The notes below the pieces were generated by a model. That model was not told where the DNA came from. It was given only the letters and a program-made list of their open reading frames with translations, and did no database searches. From Glutamicibacter sp002979865 (GTDB taxonomy: Bacteria > Actinomycetota > Actinomycetes > Actinomycetales > Micrococcaceae), in NCBI RefSeq assembly GCF_050030965.1, contig NZ_CP188297.1, forward strand, positions 310,001 through 374,000: a stretch of DNA of 64,000 nucleotides, in the 5' to 3' direction. The position numbers were made by a program, and so were the translations under genes. The first letter of the stretch is position 1. The number at the start of each line of letters is the position of its first letter. Below, piece by piece: positions 30,992 through 40,427 of this stretch.

Positions 30992-32019
30992 GGTGCAACT
31001 CCTTGCATGAGCAATCCGGTGTTTTCTTCCAGTCCCAGTGCGATGTTCATCGACTGGACCGCGGCACCTGCGGTGCCCTTGGTGAGATTATCCAGTGCGG
31101 CGGTGACGATCACGCGGTTGGCGTGGGTGTCGAAGGCCAGCTGCAGCTGGACGTGGTTCGATCCCTGCACCGCTCCGGTGGTGGGCCATTGGCCCTCGGG
31201 CAGCAGGTGCACGAAGAGCTCGTCGGCATAGGCCGCGGACCAGGCTTCGCGCAGCTGCGCTTCGCTCACCTCGGGCTTGGCCTTGGCGGTGGCGGTGGTC
31301 AGGATGCCGCGCGGCATCGGGGCCAGGGTGGGGGTGAAGGAGACGGTAACCGGTTCGCCGGCGAGCTGGGAGAAGCCCTGCTCCATTTCCGGGATGTGGC
31401 GGTGGGACCCGCCCACCCCGTAGGTGCTCATCGAGCCCATGGTTTCGCTGCCCAGCAGGTTGGGCTTCAGCGACTTGCCGGCGCCCGAGGTGCCCGAGGC
31501 GGAGACGATGACCACGTCGTCGGCTTCCAGCAGGCCAGCGGCGAAGCCCGGAGCCAGGGCCAGCTGCGCTCCGGTCGGGTAGCAGCCCGGGACGGCCACG
31601 CGCTTGGTGCCCACCAGCTTTTCGCGCGCGCCGGGAAGTTCGGGCAGGCCATAGGGCCAAAAGCCGGCATGCGCCGAGCCGTAGAATTTCTCCCAGGCCT
31701 CGGCGGATTCCAGCCGGTGGTCCGCGCCGGCGTCGATGACCAGGGTGGATTCGGGCAGCGCCGCGGCCACGGCGGCCGATGTGCCGTGCGGCAGGGCCAG
31801 GAACACGACGTCGTGCCCGGCGAGGTTTTCCACGGTGGTGTCCAGCAGGACGCGATCGGCGAGCGCATGCAGGTGCGGGGCGATCGAGCCGAGCCGCTGC
31901 CCGGCCTGCGAATGCGCGGTGATCGCGCCAATCTCTACTTCTGGGTGGGCCGCGAGGATGCGCAGGACCTCGCCACCGGCGTATCCACTGGCGCCGGAAA
32001 CGGCTACTGAAATCGTCAT
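30988..32019 (-). CDS. argC: N-acetyl-gamma-glutamyl-phosphate reductase
   Basis: A 343-residue NADPH-dependent reductase, third step of arginine synthesis. The Rossmann start is VSGASGYAGGEVLRIL and the catalytic Cys lies in VPGCYPTGAQLAL. First gene of the operon argC-argJ-argB-argD-argF-argR, with very short spacings or overlaps between most genes. Two ARG-box-like motifs lie within 50 bases upstream of the ATG. Confidence 0.97.
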   Translation of the reverse strand: MTISVAVSGASGYAGGEVLRILAAHPEVEIGAITAHSQAGQRLGSIAPHLHALADRVLLDTTVENLAGHDVVFLALPHGTSAAVAAALPESTLVIDAGADHRLESAEAWEKFYGSAHAGFWPYGLPELPGAREKLVGTKRVAVPGCYPTGAQLALAPGFAAGLLEADDVVIVSASGTSGAGKSLKPNLLGSETMGSMSTYGVGGSHRHIPEMEQGFSQLAGEPVTVSFTPTLAPMPRGILTTATAKAKPEVSEAQLREAWSAAYADELFVHLLPEGQWPTTGAVQGSNHVQLQLAFDTHANRVIVTAALDNLTKGTAGAAVQSMNIALGLEENTGLLMQGVAP

Positions 32020-32036
32020 GACCTGATTCTACCGCG

Positions 32037-32069
32037 AAATATTCATGCAGGCTAATAAATATTCATAAA
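32037..32069 (-). promoter_or_regulatory. Probable ArgR-binding boxes upstream of argC
   Basis: Minus-strand TTTATGAATATTTATTA (32069-32053) and TGCATGAATATTT (32049-32037) share ATGAATATTT and are spaced roughly one and a half to two helical turns apart. They match the TGAATAWWWATTCA pattern known from ArgR sites, and end 17 bases before the start codon. Confidence 0.7.
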
Positions 32070-32199
32070 ATTCTTCGTCACGTAACCCGACATCCGCCCC
32101 ACGGTGCCCGCGCAGCGCTCCGAAGTCCTAAACTGGCCCTAGAGACCGTCCCGGCATCGCGTGCCGGGATCGAAACACGCAGCTAAGGAGCGCGGCACT

Positions 32200-33168
32200 A
32201 TGCAGCAGCAAGCCATTGTGGTTCACGAACCGACCGATGCCAGCGGGCTGGTCCCGGAGCAGATCCCGGTCCCTGCCCCGGGCCCGGGCCAGCTGCTGGT
32301 GAAGGTCGCGGCCACCGGCGTGAACTTCATCGAAACCTACCAGCGCAGCGGCGTGTACACGGTGGACTACCCCTTCACCCCGGGCAGCGAATTCTCCGGC
32401 GTGGTGGAGCAGATCGGCGAGGGCGTGCAGAATTACCATGTGGGCGACCGGGTGGCCACCGCCTCCGGTTCCCGGGGCTACGCCCAGTACGCGCTGGTGG
32501 AAGCCAAGCGCGCGGGCAAGGTGCCCGATGCGGTGAACCTTAACATCGCCGCCGCGCTGCCGCTGCAGGGCATGACCGCGCACTACCTGGTGCATTCGAG
32601 CTACATGGTGCGCTCCGGCGATACCGTCTTGACCTACGCGGGCGCTGGCGGCGTGGGCCTGATCCTCACCCAACTGCTCAAGCTCAAGGGCGCCACCGTG
32701 ATCACCACCGCCTCCACGCAGGAAAAGAAGGACCTGGCCAAGGCGGCCGGAGCCGACTACGTGGTGGATTACGACCAGGTGGCGGACACCGTCGCGCAGG
32801 TCACCGGCGGCGCGGGCGTGCACGCGGTCTACGACGGCATCGGCAAGGACACCTTCGAGACCTCGCTGGCAGCCCTGCGCCGGCGCGGCACCCTGGTGCT
32901 CTTCGGCGGGGCCAGCGGCCAGGTCCCGGACTTCAACCTGCAGCGCCTGAACGCCGGCGGTTCGCTGAGCGTGACCCGGCCGAAGCTCGATGACTTCCTG
33001 GCCACCGAGCAGGAGCTGCACTGGCGCTTCGGCGATATCTTCGGCTGGGTTGCCACCGGGGACATCGATGTGCGCATCGGCGCCGAATTCCCGCTGGCCG
33101 AAGCCGCCGCGGCCCATGCCGCGCTGGAATCGCGCGCCACCACCGGCAAGGTCATCCTGGTTCCCTAG
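32200..33168 (+). CDS. Quinone oxidoreductase (zeta-crystallin-like, MDR family)
   Basis: A 322-residue NADPH:quinone reductase of the medium-chain family without structural zinc. The GroES-like N-terminal half has GVNFIETYQRSGVY and FTPGSEFSGVVEQIGEGVQ. The NADPH-binding half has TVLTYAGAGGVGLILTQL. The start ATG follows AAGGAG; a longer frame back to 32161 has no support. It is a single gene divergent from argC. It closely resembles QorA-type enzymes, and the physiological quinone is unknown. Confidence 0.92.
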   Translation: MQQQAIVVHEPTDASGLVPEQIPVPAPGPGQLLVKVAATGVNFIETYQRSGVYTVDYPFTPGSEFSGVVEQIGEGVQNYHVGDRVATASGSRGYAQYALVEAKRAGKVPDAVNLNIAAALPLQGMTAHYLVHSSYMVRSGDTVLTYAGAGGVGLILTQLLKLKGATVITTASTQEKKDLAKAAGADYVVDYDQVADTVAQVTGGAGVHAVYDGIGKDTFETSLAALRRRGTLVLFGGASGQVPDFNLQRLNAGGSLSVTRPKLDDFLATEQELHWRFGDIFGWVATGDIDVRIGAEFPLAEAAAAHAALESRATTGKVILVP

Positions 33169-33195
33169 CGATGGCCGGGCACCGGCAGCCTGGGC

Positions 33196-33237
33196 ATGCC
33201 GGCATCTGCCCCGAAAGCACCGGGGCGATGCCGGGCA
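33196..33237 (+). terminator. GC-rich hairpin after the quinone oxidoreductase
   Basis: GCCGGCATCTGCCCCG pairs with CGGGGCGATGCCGGGC around a short loop, starting about 28 bases after the stop. No T-tract follows, so it may be a non-canonical terminator or an mRNA-stabilising stem. Confidence 0.5.
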
Positions 33238-33445
33238 TCCACCGCGCGCTCGTTGCTGCCGCCGGTCCGCAACAGTTGAGAGATGCATGACACTTCAATC
33301 AAATTTTTCCGCTCTTAACCCGTAACACGCTTTAATGGTGACTGGAACCCTTGCGTTCCACCCCTCCAGGATCCACTTCACTTCTGGGACGCTCTCCCCC
33401 AGCGACCCATCTTGCACTCTTAGTGAAGGGACGGATCCGATCAGC

Positions 33446-36400
33446 ATGGACAACGAACGAACTCCAGCGCCGGATGCACCAATCCATCCACCCCAGTTCC
33501 CCTCCGGAACCCTGGCGCCGGCTGCGCGCACCCTCATGGACATCCTGCAGGCCACCGCCCAGGCTCATCCCGATGCGCCGGCCATTGACGACGGCGAACG
33601 CGTAGAGAGCTACGCGGAGCTGCTCGAAGAGGTCAAGAACAAGGCCCGGCGGCTGCATGCCCAGGGCCTGGGCGCCGGCGACCGCATCGGCGTGCGCGTT
33701 GAATCGGGCACCCGGCACCTGTATGAATGGATCCTCGCGATCATCTGGGTTGGGGCCGCCTATGTCCCGGTCGATGCCGATGACCCCGACGAGCGCGCCA
33801 AGACCGTGTTCACCGAGGCCGAAGTCGCGGGCATCATCAAGGGACGCGATACCGTCGTGGCCGATAGCCAGCGCCCCAAGCCCTTTGCGAACCCGCGAAT
33901 GCCTGGACTGGAAGATGACGCATGGATCATCTTCACTTCCGGTTCCACCGGCAAGCCCAAGGGCGTCGCGGTCACCCACCGTTCGGCAGCGGCCTTCGTG
34001 GATGCCGAAGCGAAGATGTTCCTGCCCGGCGATCCGCTGAACACCACCGACCGGGTGCTCGCCGGACTGTCGGTCGCCTTCGATGCCTCCTGCGAGGAAA
34101 TGTGGATCGCCTGGCGCAACGGCTCCTGCCTGGTCCCGGCCCCGCGCGCCCTGGTGCGCAGCGGCATGGACCTGGGCCCGTGGCTGATTTCCCGTTCCAT
34201 TACCGCCGTTTCCACCGTGCCCACCCTGGCGGCGCTGTGGCCGGCGCAGGCCCTGGACTCGGTGCGCCTGCTGATTTTCGGCGGCGAGGCCTGCCCGCCG
34301 GAACTGGCCGGGCGGCTAGCCACCGAAGGCCGCGAAGTCTGGAACACCTACGGACCGACCGAAGCGACCGTGGTAGCCTGCGGCGCCACCATGGACGGCA
34401 GCGTGCCGGTGCGCATCGGATTGCCGCTGGACGGTTGGGATCTGGCGGTGGTTGATACCGAGGGGATCCCGGTCGCCGAGGGCGAATCCGGGGAGCTGAT
34501 CATCGGCGGTGTGGGACTGGCCCGCTACCTGGATCCGGAAAAGGACGCCGAGAAGTACGCGCCGATGCCCACCTTGGGCTGGGAGCGCGCCTACCGCTCG
34601 GGCGATATGGTCATCAATGACCCGCTGGGCCTGATCTTCATCGGCCGCGTGGATGACCAGGTGAAGATCGGCGGACGGCGTATCGAGCTGGGCGAAATCG
34701 ACGCCGCGCTCAACTCCCTTCCCGAAGTTTCTTCCGCCGCGGTAGCGGTACGCGAGACCGCCACCGGCAACAAGGTCCTGGTCGGCTACCTGCAGGCAGC
34801 GGAAAACTACGATCTGGGTGCAGCGCGCACCCGCTTGCTTGCCGACCTGCCAGCGCCGATGGTGCCGATCCTGGCGGTGATGGGCAGCCTGCCGATGAAG
34901 ACCAGCGGCAAGGTGGACCGCAATGCGCTGCCGTGGCCGTTGCCGGGCGCCGAACTGGCTGCCGAGGGCTCCGGCCTGCCCGAACTCGATGAGACCGGGC
35001 AGTTTCTTGCCGAAGCTTGGCGCGGCGCGCTGGGTGCTTCGGCCGCCGGCCTGGACGCCGATTTCTTCGCTTCCGGTGGCGGGTCGCTGGCCGCGGCCCA
35101 GCTGGTTTCGGCACTGCGTGCCCGCTACCCGGACCTGACCGTCGCGCAGCTCTACGACTACCCGCGTTTTGGCGCACTGCTCGAATACCTCGGCGGCCAG
35201 CAGCAATCCGTGACGCCGGCGCAGCCGCGCACGGTCAAGCGCACCCAGCGGGGAACCCAATGGGCGCAGTCCCTGGCCGCCGTGCCGCTGTTCATCCTCT
35301 CGGGCCTGCGCTGGTTCACGTACCTCATGCTCGGACACCTGTTGCTGGTGTTCCTCGGTGTTTTCGAGGCGCACCTGCCGACCCCGTGGTACGTGCTTGC
35401 CGGCCTCTGGCTGGTCTTCGTGACCCCGGTAGGGCGCATGGGCCTGTCCATCGCGGCCACGAAGCTCTTGCTCCGCGGCTTGAAGCCCGGGACCTACCCC
35501 CGCTCGGGTTCGGTGCACCTGCGCCTCTGGCTGGCCCAGCACATCGCCGACGTGGTCGATCCGGTGTCCCTGGCGTCCGCTCCGCTGCTGCCTTGGTATG
35601 CGCGGATGCTCGGTGCGCAGATCGACCGCACCGCGACCATGCACACCCTGCCACCGGTCACCGGCATGCTGCGAGTCGGCCCCGGAGCCTCCATCGAGCC
35701 CGAGGTGGATATCTCGGGCTACTGGATCGACGGGGACAAGCTGCACGTGGGCACCATTGAGATCGGCGCCCACGCCTCCATCGGCGCCCGCAGCACCCTG
35801 GCCCCCGGGGCAGCCATCGGTGCGCACACCATCGTTGAAGCCGGATCCGCGGTCTACGGCCAGGCCCGCAGCCATTCCCGCTATGCCGGTTCGCCGGCGC
35901 AGCGCGAAGGCAAGGCCAAGCCGAAGTGGCCAACGCAGGAACCGGAGCACAAGGCGCTGCCCCGTATTCTGGGCGGCATCGGTTCCATGGCGTTGAACCT
36001 CGCACAGTGGCTTCCGGTGATTGCCGCGTTGCTGGCCATAGCCCCGGTACTTGGCAGCGCGCAATCGCTGGCCGGGATCGGCTGGCGGTTCATTCCGGCC
36101 GTGCTGCTGGGCGCCACCGTGTGGTTCCTGGCCACCATGGTGCTGACCATCGTTATTGTCCGCCTGCTTTCCATCGGCCTGGCAGAGGGGTGGCATCCGG
36201 TCACTTCCCGCGTTGGCTGGCAGGCCTGGGCTACCGAACGCGTCTTGGATACCGCCCGCGACCTGCTCTTCCCGCTCTACGCCTCGCTCTTCACCCCGAT
36301 CTGGCTGCGCCTGCTCGGTGCCAAGGTGGGCCGCGACGTGGAGATCTCCACGGTGCTGCTGATTCCGAAGATGACCACCATTTCCTCGGGTGCGTTCCTG

Positions 36401-37381
36401 GCCGATGACACCATGGTTGCTTCCTATGAGCTCGGTGGCGGCTGGATGCACATTGCCCCGGTTCGCGTGGGCAAGAAGGCCTTCCTGGGCAACTCCGGCA
36501 TCCTGCATGCCGGGCGCCGGGTGCCCAAGCGCTCGCTGATCGCGGTGCTGTCGGCCACGCCGAAGAAGATGAAGGCCGGCACCTCGTGGATCGGCTCGCC
36601 CCCGCACAAGCTGCGCCGCACCACCGTGGAAGGCGAATCGGATCTGACCTACCGCCCAACCCTGAAGCTCAAGGCGATGCGGGCGGGGTGGGAGCTGACC
36701 CGTGGCCTCGCGGTGTTCACCACGGTCGGAATTGCCGGCGGCGTGCTTTGGGCGCTGTCCGCCTTGACCGCCTACTTCAACCCGCTGGTCGCGATCCTGC
36801 TTTCCGGCGCGGTGCTGGTCCTGGCCGGAGCAGTCGCCGCCCTGGTGGCGGTCGCCGCCAAGTGGCTGGTGGTTGGCGTGATTCGCCCGGGCGAGCACGC
36901 ATTGTGGAGTTCCTTCATATGGCGCACCGAAATGGTGGATTCCTTCACCGAGCTGGTCTGCGCCCAATGGTTCGCCCGCTTGGCTTCGGGCACCCCGGCC
37001 TTGGTCTGGTTCCTGCGCGCGCAGGGGGCAAAGATCGGCCATGGCGTGTGGTGCGAGAGCTACTGGTTCCCGGAAGCGGACCTGGTGACATTGGAAGACC
37101 ACGCCACGGTGAACCGCGGCAGTGTCCTGCAAACCCACCTGTTCCACGACCGGATCATGTCCATCGACGCGGTGTCCCTGGGCGCCGGGGCAACGCTCGG
37201 CCCGCACAGCGTCATCCTGCCCGCCGCGCGGATCTCCGAAGGCACCACCACCGGGCCAGCCAGCCTGGTGCTGCGCGGCGAGGTGCTTCCGGCAAATACC
37301 TACTGGCGCGGTAATCCGGCGGTACGCTGGAACATCGAACCCGAGACCAAAGCCGAGCAACCGGCTGACCAACAAGCCTGA
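33446..37381 (+). CDS. Membrane-bound NRPS-like enzyme of the Pls/PosA type
   Basis: A 1311-residue protein with an unusual build. Residues of about 30-520 are an adenylation domain: A3 IIFTSGSTGKPKGVAVTH near residue 160, A5 NTYGPTEATVVAC, A8 GRVDDQVKIGGRRIELGEID, A10 PMKTSGKVDRNALP. The Asp of FDASCEE suits an alpha-amino-acid substrate. A carrier domain follows, with DADFFASGGGSLAAAQL and the phosphopantetheine Ser near residue 547. From about 608 onward, groups of hydrophobic helices alternate with three hexapeptide-type beta-helix segments (about 768-808, 965-1055, 1213-1290). No thioesterase or classical condensation domain is visible. This layout recalls Pls, the epsilon-poly-lysine synthetase; the product here is unknown. 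The start is the ATG at 33446. Confidence 0.85.
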   Translation: MDNERTPAPDAPIHPPQFPSGTLAPAARTLMDILQATAQAHPDAPAIDDGERVESYAELLEEVKNKARRLHAQGLGAGDRIGVRVESGTRHLYEWILAIIWVGAAYVPVDADDPDERAKTVFTEAEVAGIIKGRDTVVADSQRPKPFANPRMPGLEDDAWIIFTSGSTGKPKGVAVTHRSAAAFVDAEAKMFLPGDPLNTTDRVLAGLSVAFDASCEEMWIAWRNGSCLVPAPRALVRSGMDLGPWLISRSITAVSTVPTLAALWPAQALDSVRLLIFGGEACPPELAGRLATEGREVWNTYGPTEATVVACGATMDGSVPVRIGLPLDGWDLAVVDTEGIPVAEGESGELIIGGVGLARYLDPEKDAEKYAPMPTLGWERAYRSGDMVINDPLGLIFIGRVDDQVKIGGRRIELGEIDAALNSLPEVSSAAVAVRETATGNKVLVGYLQAAENYDLGAARTRLLADLPAPMVPILAVMGSLPMKTSGKVDRNALPWPLPGAELAAEGSGLPELDETGQFLAEAWRGALGASAAGLDADFFASGGGSLAAAQLVSALRARYPDLTVAQLYDYPRFGALLEYLGGQQQSVTPAQPRTVKRTQRGTQWAQSLAAVPLFILSGLRWFTYLMLGHLLLVFLGVFEAHLPTPWYVLAGLWLVFVTPVGRMGLSIAATKLLLRGLKPGTYPRSGSVHLRLWLAQHIADVVDPVSLASAPLLPWYARMLGAQIDRTATMHTLPPVTGMLRVGPGASIEPEVDISGYWIDGDKLHVGTIEIGAHASIGARSTLAPGAAIGAHTIVEAGSAVYGQARSHSRYAGSPAQREGKAKPKWPTQEPEHKALPRILGGIGSMALNLAQWLPVIAALLAIAPVLGSAQSLAGIGWRFIPAVLLGATVWFLATMVLTIVIVRLLSIGLAEGWHPVTSRVGWQAWATERVLDTARDLLFPLYASLFTPIWLRLLGAKVGRDVEISTVLLIPKMTTISSGAFLADDTMVASYELGGGWMHIAPVRVGKKAFLGNSGILHAGRRVPKRSLIAVLSATPKKMKAGTSWIGSPPHKLRRTTVEGESDLTYRPTLKLKAMRAGWELTRGLAVFTTVGIAGGVLWALSALTAYFNPLVAILLSGAVLVLAGAVAALVAVAAKWLVVGVIRPGEHALWSSFIWRTEMVDSFTELVCAQWFARLASGTPALVWFLRAQGAKIGHGVWCESYWFPEADLVTLEDHATVNRGSVLQTHLFHDRIMSIDAVSLGAGATLGPHSVILPAARISEGTTTGPASLVLRGEVLPANTYWRGNPAVRWNIEPETKAEQPADQQA

Positions 37382-37394
37382 GGATTCCCCGCCG

Positions 37395-38696
37395 ATGCCC
37401 CACCGCATACTCGATGAGTACACCAAGCACCATGGGTCCCCGACGTACACGGTGGAGCACTATGACCTGTCGTTGGTCATCAAGCTCGCCAGCAACCTGC
37501 TCGATGGCCGGGCCATGCTGCGCATCCGCGCCGTGGAGGATATCAATGAGGTCGCGTTGAACCTCAGCGGATTGAAGATCATCAAGGCCACCTGCCAGGG
37601 GCGCAAGGTGCCGGTGGCAAAGAAGCACCACCGGATGGTCGTTTCCCTGCCAGCAGTGCTGAAAGCCGGCGAGCGCGTGGAGCTGAACCTGCGCTATGCC
37701 GGCAGCCCGCAGGCAGAAAACGGGCTGTGGGGCGAGCTTGGCTGGGAAGAGCTCACCGATGGCATCTTGGTCTCCGGCCAGCCAGTAGGCGCCTCGACCT
37801 GGTACCCGTGCAACGACCACCCCAGCCACAAGTCCAGCTACCGCTTCGAGATCTCGGCGGATGCCGGCTACCGCGTCGTGGCCAATGGCCAGCTGGTGGA
37901 CCATCGCCGTTCGGCCAGCCGCGAGACGTGGGTCTACGAGCAGCGTGAGCCAATGGCCAGCTACCTCGCCACCGTGCAGATCGGCCGTTATAGCCAGATT
38001 CCTTTCGATGAAGGCGGCCACCTGGTGGCCTACTCGGTTCCGGGAACCGAGGTGCTGGTGCGCGGCGCGTTCGCGAAGCAGACGGCGATGGCCGAGCTGT
38101 TCGAGCGGAAATTCGGCCCGTACCCGTTCGAGAGCTACAAAATCGTCGTGGTCGATGACGAACTGGAGATCCCGCTCGAAGCCCAGGGCTTGAGCATCTT
38201 CGGCAAGAACCACTTGTCGCTGCAGTGGGAAGCCCAGCGCCTGATCGCCCACGAGTTCGCGCACCAGTGGTTCGGCAACTCCCTGACTCCGGGGCGCTGG
38301 AAGGATATCTGGCTCAACGAGGGTTTCGCTTGCTTCAGCGAATGGGTGTACTCCGAAGAAGCCCAGGTGATGGCGTTGGACGAGCGTGCCCGCCACGCGT
38401 GGGCCATGCTCGAAGGCTTGCCGCAGGACTTCATGGTCGGGGACCCCGGGCCCCAGGACATGTTCGATGACCGGGTGTACAAGCGCGGAGCGCTGGCCCT
38501 GTATGCGCTGATGCGGCGGCTGGGCGAAACGGACTTCTACACGATGCTTCGCCAATGGACCACCACGCATCAGCATTCGACGGTGAGCACGCAGGAATTC
38601 GCTGACCTATTGGGCCACTACGCACCGGCGGAAGAGATCCAGGACATCCTGGACGCATGGCTGTTTTCCGAGGCGCTTCCGCCCTTCCCTGCCTGA
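37395..38696 (+). CDS. M1-family metallopeptidase (aminopeptidase N-like, short form)
   Basis: A 433-residue protein, about half the length of classical aminopeptidase N, holding the beta-domain and the thermolysin-like zinc domain only. Zinc and catalytic residues are in LIAHEFAHQWFGNSLTPG (HEXXH) and IWLNEGFACFSEW (third ligand Glu). The exopeptidase GxMEN loop is replaced by PLEAQGLSIFG, so the specificity may differ from ordinary aminopeptidases. The ATG lies 13 bases after the NRPS-like stop, so they are surely co-transcribed. No signal peptide is seen. A role in trimming or hydrolysing the product of the upstream enzyme is conjecture. Confidence 0.88.
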   Translation: MPHRILDEYTKHHGSPTYTVEHYDLSLVIKLASNLLDGRAMLRIRAVEDINEVALNLSGLKIIKATCQGRKVPVAKKHHRMVVSLPAVLKAGERVELNLRYAGSPQAENGLWGELGWEELTDGILVSGQPVGASTWYPCNDHPSHKSSYRFEISADAGYRVVANGQLVDHRRSASRETWVYEQREPMASYLATVQIGRYSQIPFDEGGHLVAYSVPGTEVLVRGAFAKQTAMAELFERKFGPYPFESYKIVVVDDELEIPLEAQGLSIFGKNHLSLQWEAQRLIAHEFAHQWFGNSLTPGRWKDIWLNEGFACFSEWVYSEEAQVMALDERARHAWAMLEGLPQDFMVGDPGPQDMFDDRVYKRGALALYALMRRLGETDFYTMLRQWTTTHQHSTVSTQEFADLLGHYAPAEEIQDILDAWLFSEALPPFPA

Positions 38697-38827
38697 TCGG
38701 CGCACGGTGCCATGATGTTCCGGCCAGGTCCGCAGGGCTGTTGTCCTTCATCACAAATAACCCTCTGGCTTGGTCTTGTTCAGCATTTGTTCACAAGCTG
38801 TTCACCGGATGGCTCTACGGTCATTGC

Positions 38828-39724
38828 ATGACTGTAGAGATCCCCCTGCTCGATGAAGCCTTCCAGGGCTATTCCGTCCTCGATAACGACGATGACGATC
38901 CGGTGCTCGTCCGCGCCGATGGAAGCATCGTCGATACCTGGCGGGAGAACTACCCGTATTTCCAGAAACTGGATCGCGCCACCTACGAGGCTGAAAAGCG
39001 GGCACTGCAGATCGAGCTGCTGAAACTGCAGAAATGGGCGAAAGCCCATGGCCGCCGGATCATGATCGTTTTCGAAGGCCGCGATGCGGCCGGCAAAGGC
39101 GGCACGATCAAGCGTTTCACCGAACACCTGAACCCGCGTGGCGCCCGCGTGGTGGCCTTGGAAAAGCCGAGCGAGCGCGAGTCCACCCAGTGGTACTACC
39201 AGCGCTATGTGCAGCATTTCCCCTCGGCGGGCGAGATCGTGCTCTTCGACCGCTCCTGGTACAACCGTGCCGGCGTCGAACGCGTGATGGGATTTTGCAC
39301 CGAAACCCAGGTGGACCACTTCCTGGAGCAGACTCCCGCCTTCGAGAAGATGGTCGTCGACGAGGGCATCGACCTGGTGAAGTTCTGGTTCTCGGTGTCC
39401 GCCAGCGAGCAGCTGACCCGATTCACCATCCGCCGCATCGATCCGGTGCGCCAGTGGAAGCTCTCGCCCATGGATCTCGAGTCCCTGGATAAGTGGGAAA
39501 AGTACACCCAAGCCAAAAAGGAAATGTTCCTCAAGACCGATACGGAGCATGCACCGTGGACCGTGGTGAAGTCCAACGACAAGAAGCGCGCCCGGTTGCA
39601 GGCGATGCGCCACGTGCTGAACCTTTTCGAGTACAAGGGCAAGGACCACCACCTGGTAGGCTCCCCCGATCCGAAAATCGTGGGCCGCGCGGCCAAGGTG
39701 ATTACCCACGGCGAAGAATTCTAG
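38828..39724 (+). CDS. ppk2: Polyphosphate kinase 2 family protein
   Basis: A 298-residue PPK2 enzyme that transfers phosphate between polyphosphate and nucleotides. Walker A is FEGRDAAGKGGTIKRF. The conserved lid and Walker B region includes STQWYYQRYVQHFPSAGEI and LFDRSWYNRAGVERVMGFC. A single-domain form of this length resembles class I PPK2, which phosphorylates NDPs; the class assignment is tentative. It lies 131 bases after the M1 peptidase gene on the same strand. The ribosome site is weak, and the start MTVEIPLLDEAF was chosen by family similarity. Confidence 0.9.
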   Translation: MTVEIPLLDEAFQGYSVLDNDDDDPVLVRADGSIVDTWRENYPYFQKLDRATYEAEKRALQIELLKLQKWAKAHGRRIMIVFEGRDAAGKGGTIKRFTEHLNPRGARVVALEKPSERESTQWYYQRYVQHFPSAGEIVLFDRSWYNRAGVERVMGFCTETQVDHFLEQTPAFEKMVVDEGIDLVKFWFSVSASEQLTRFTIRRIDPVRQWKLSPMDLESLDKWEKYTQAKKEMFLKTDTEHAPWTVVKSNDKKRARLQAMRHVLNLFEYKGKDHHLVGSPDPKIVGRAAKVITHGEEF

Positions 39725-39746
39725 ATCCGTTCCCGGTGCACCGCTG

Positions 39747-40427
39747 CTAGGGAACGATGACGCAGGTCCCCAGCAGCCCTTGGCCGCGCGGTCCTTCGGC
39801 GATCCAGCGACCGCTCATCGATGCGAGAGCATGCTGCGCGGCAACCGGTCCCGTAGCCCGGATTCCGGCGTGGAAACGGTGGGACTGCGCATCGACGCGA
39901 ATCTCGCATTCCAGGAAATCCAGCCACTGCCTGGTCAGTGGGAACCACGCCTTGAAGATGCTTTCCTTGGCGCTGAAAATCAGCCGGTCCCAGGCGATGC
40001 CCGGATGGTGCGCCGATAGCTCGGCGGCCATCACCTGCTCTTCGGGAAGCAAGATGATGTCGAGGATTTCTGCCGGCAGCGGAGCATGCAGTTCGGCGTC
40101 GATGCCAAGGCCGCGAATATCGCTGGTGGAGGCTACTGCCGCTGCACGGAAGCCAGCGCAATGGGTCATGCTCCCCACCACGCCAGCTGGCCAGATCGGT
40201 GCCCGTTTTTGATCTGGAACCAAGGCAACGCCCGCATAGCCCAGTTGTGCCAGCGCTCGGCGAGCGCAGACACGGACAGTACGGAATTCCTGCTGCCGCT
40301 CAGGCACCGCCTCGGCGATGTACCGTTCTTCTTCCCCGTAGGATCGGCCGTCTTCCAGCTCGGTACGCGACTGGACCACATGTACCGAAGACGGCAGCAG
40401 TTCTGCGAAGATATCGTTGCCTTCCAT
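39747..40427 (-). CDS. 4'-phosphopantetheinyl transferase, Sfp/EntD type
   Basis: A 226-residue PPTase that loads phosphopantetheine onto carrier-protein serines. Motifs are VGSMTHCAGFRAAAVAS, the Mg-binding LGIDAELHAPL and FSAKESIFKAWFPL. It is convergent with ppk2 (22-base gap) and its ATG overlaps the TGA of the TPM-like gene by one base. The only carrier domain in the window is in the NRPS-like protein 3 kb away, which makes that its likely partner (inference from proximity). Confidence 0.92.
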   Translation of the reverse strand: MEGNDIFAELLPSSVHVVQSRTELEDGRSYGEEERYIAEAVPERQQEFRTVRVCARRALAQLGYAGVALVPDQKRAPIWPAGVVGSMTHCAGFRAAAVASTSDIRGLGIDAELHAPLPAEILDIILLPEEQVMAAELSAHHPGIAWDRLIFSAKESIFKAWFPLTRQWLDFLECEIRVDAQSHRFHAGIRATGPVAAQHALASMSGRWIAEGPRGQGLLGTCVIVP

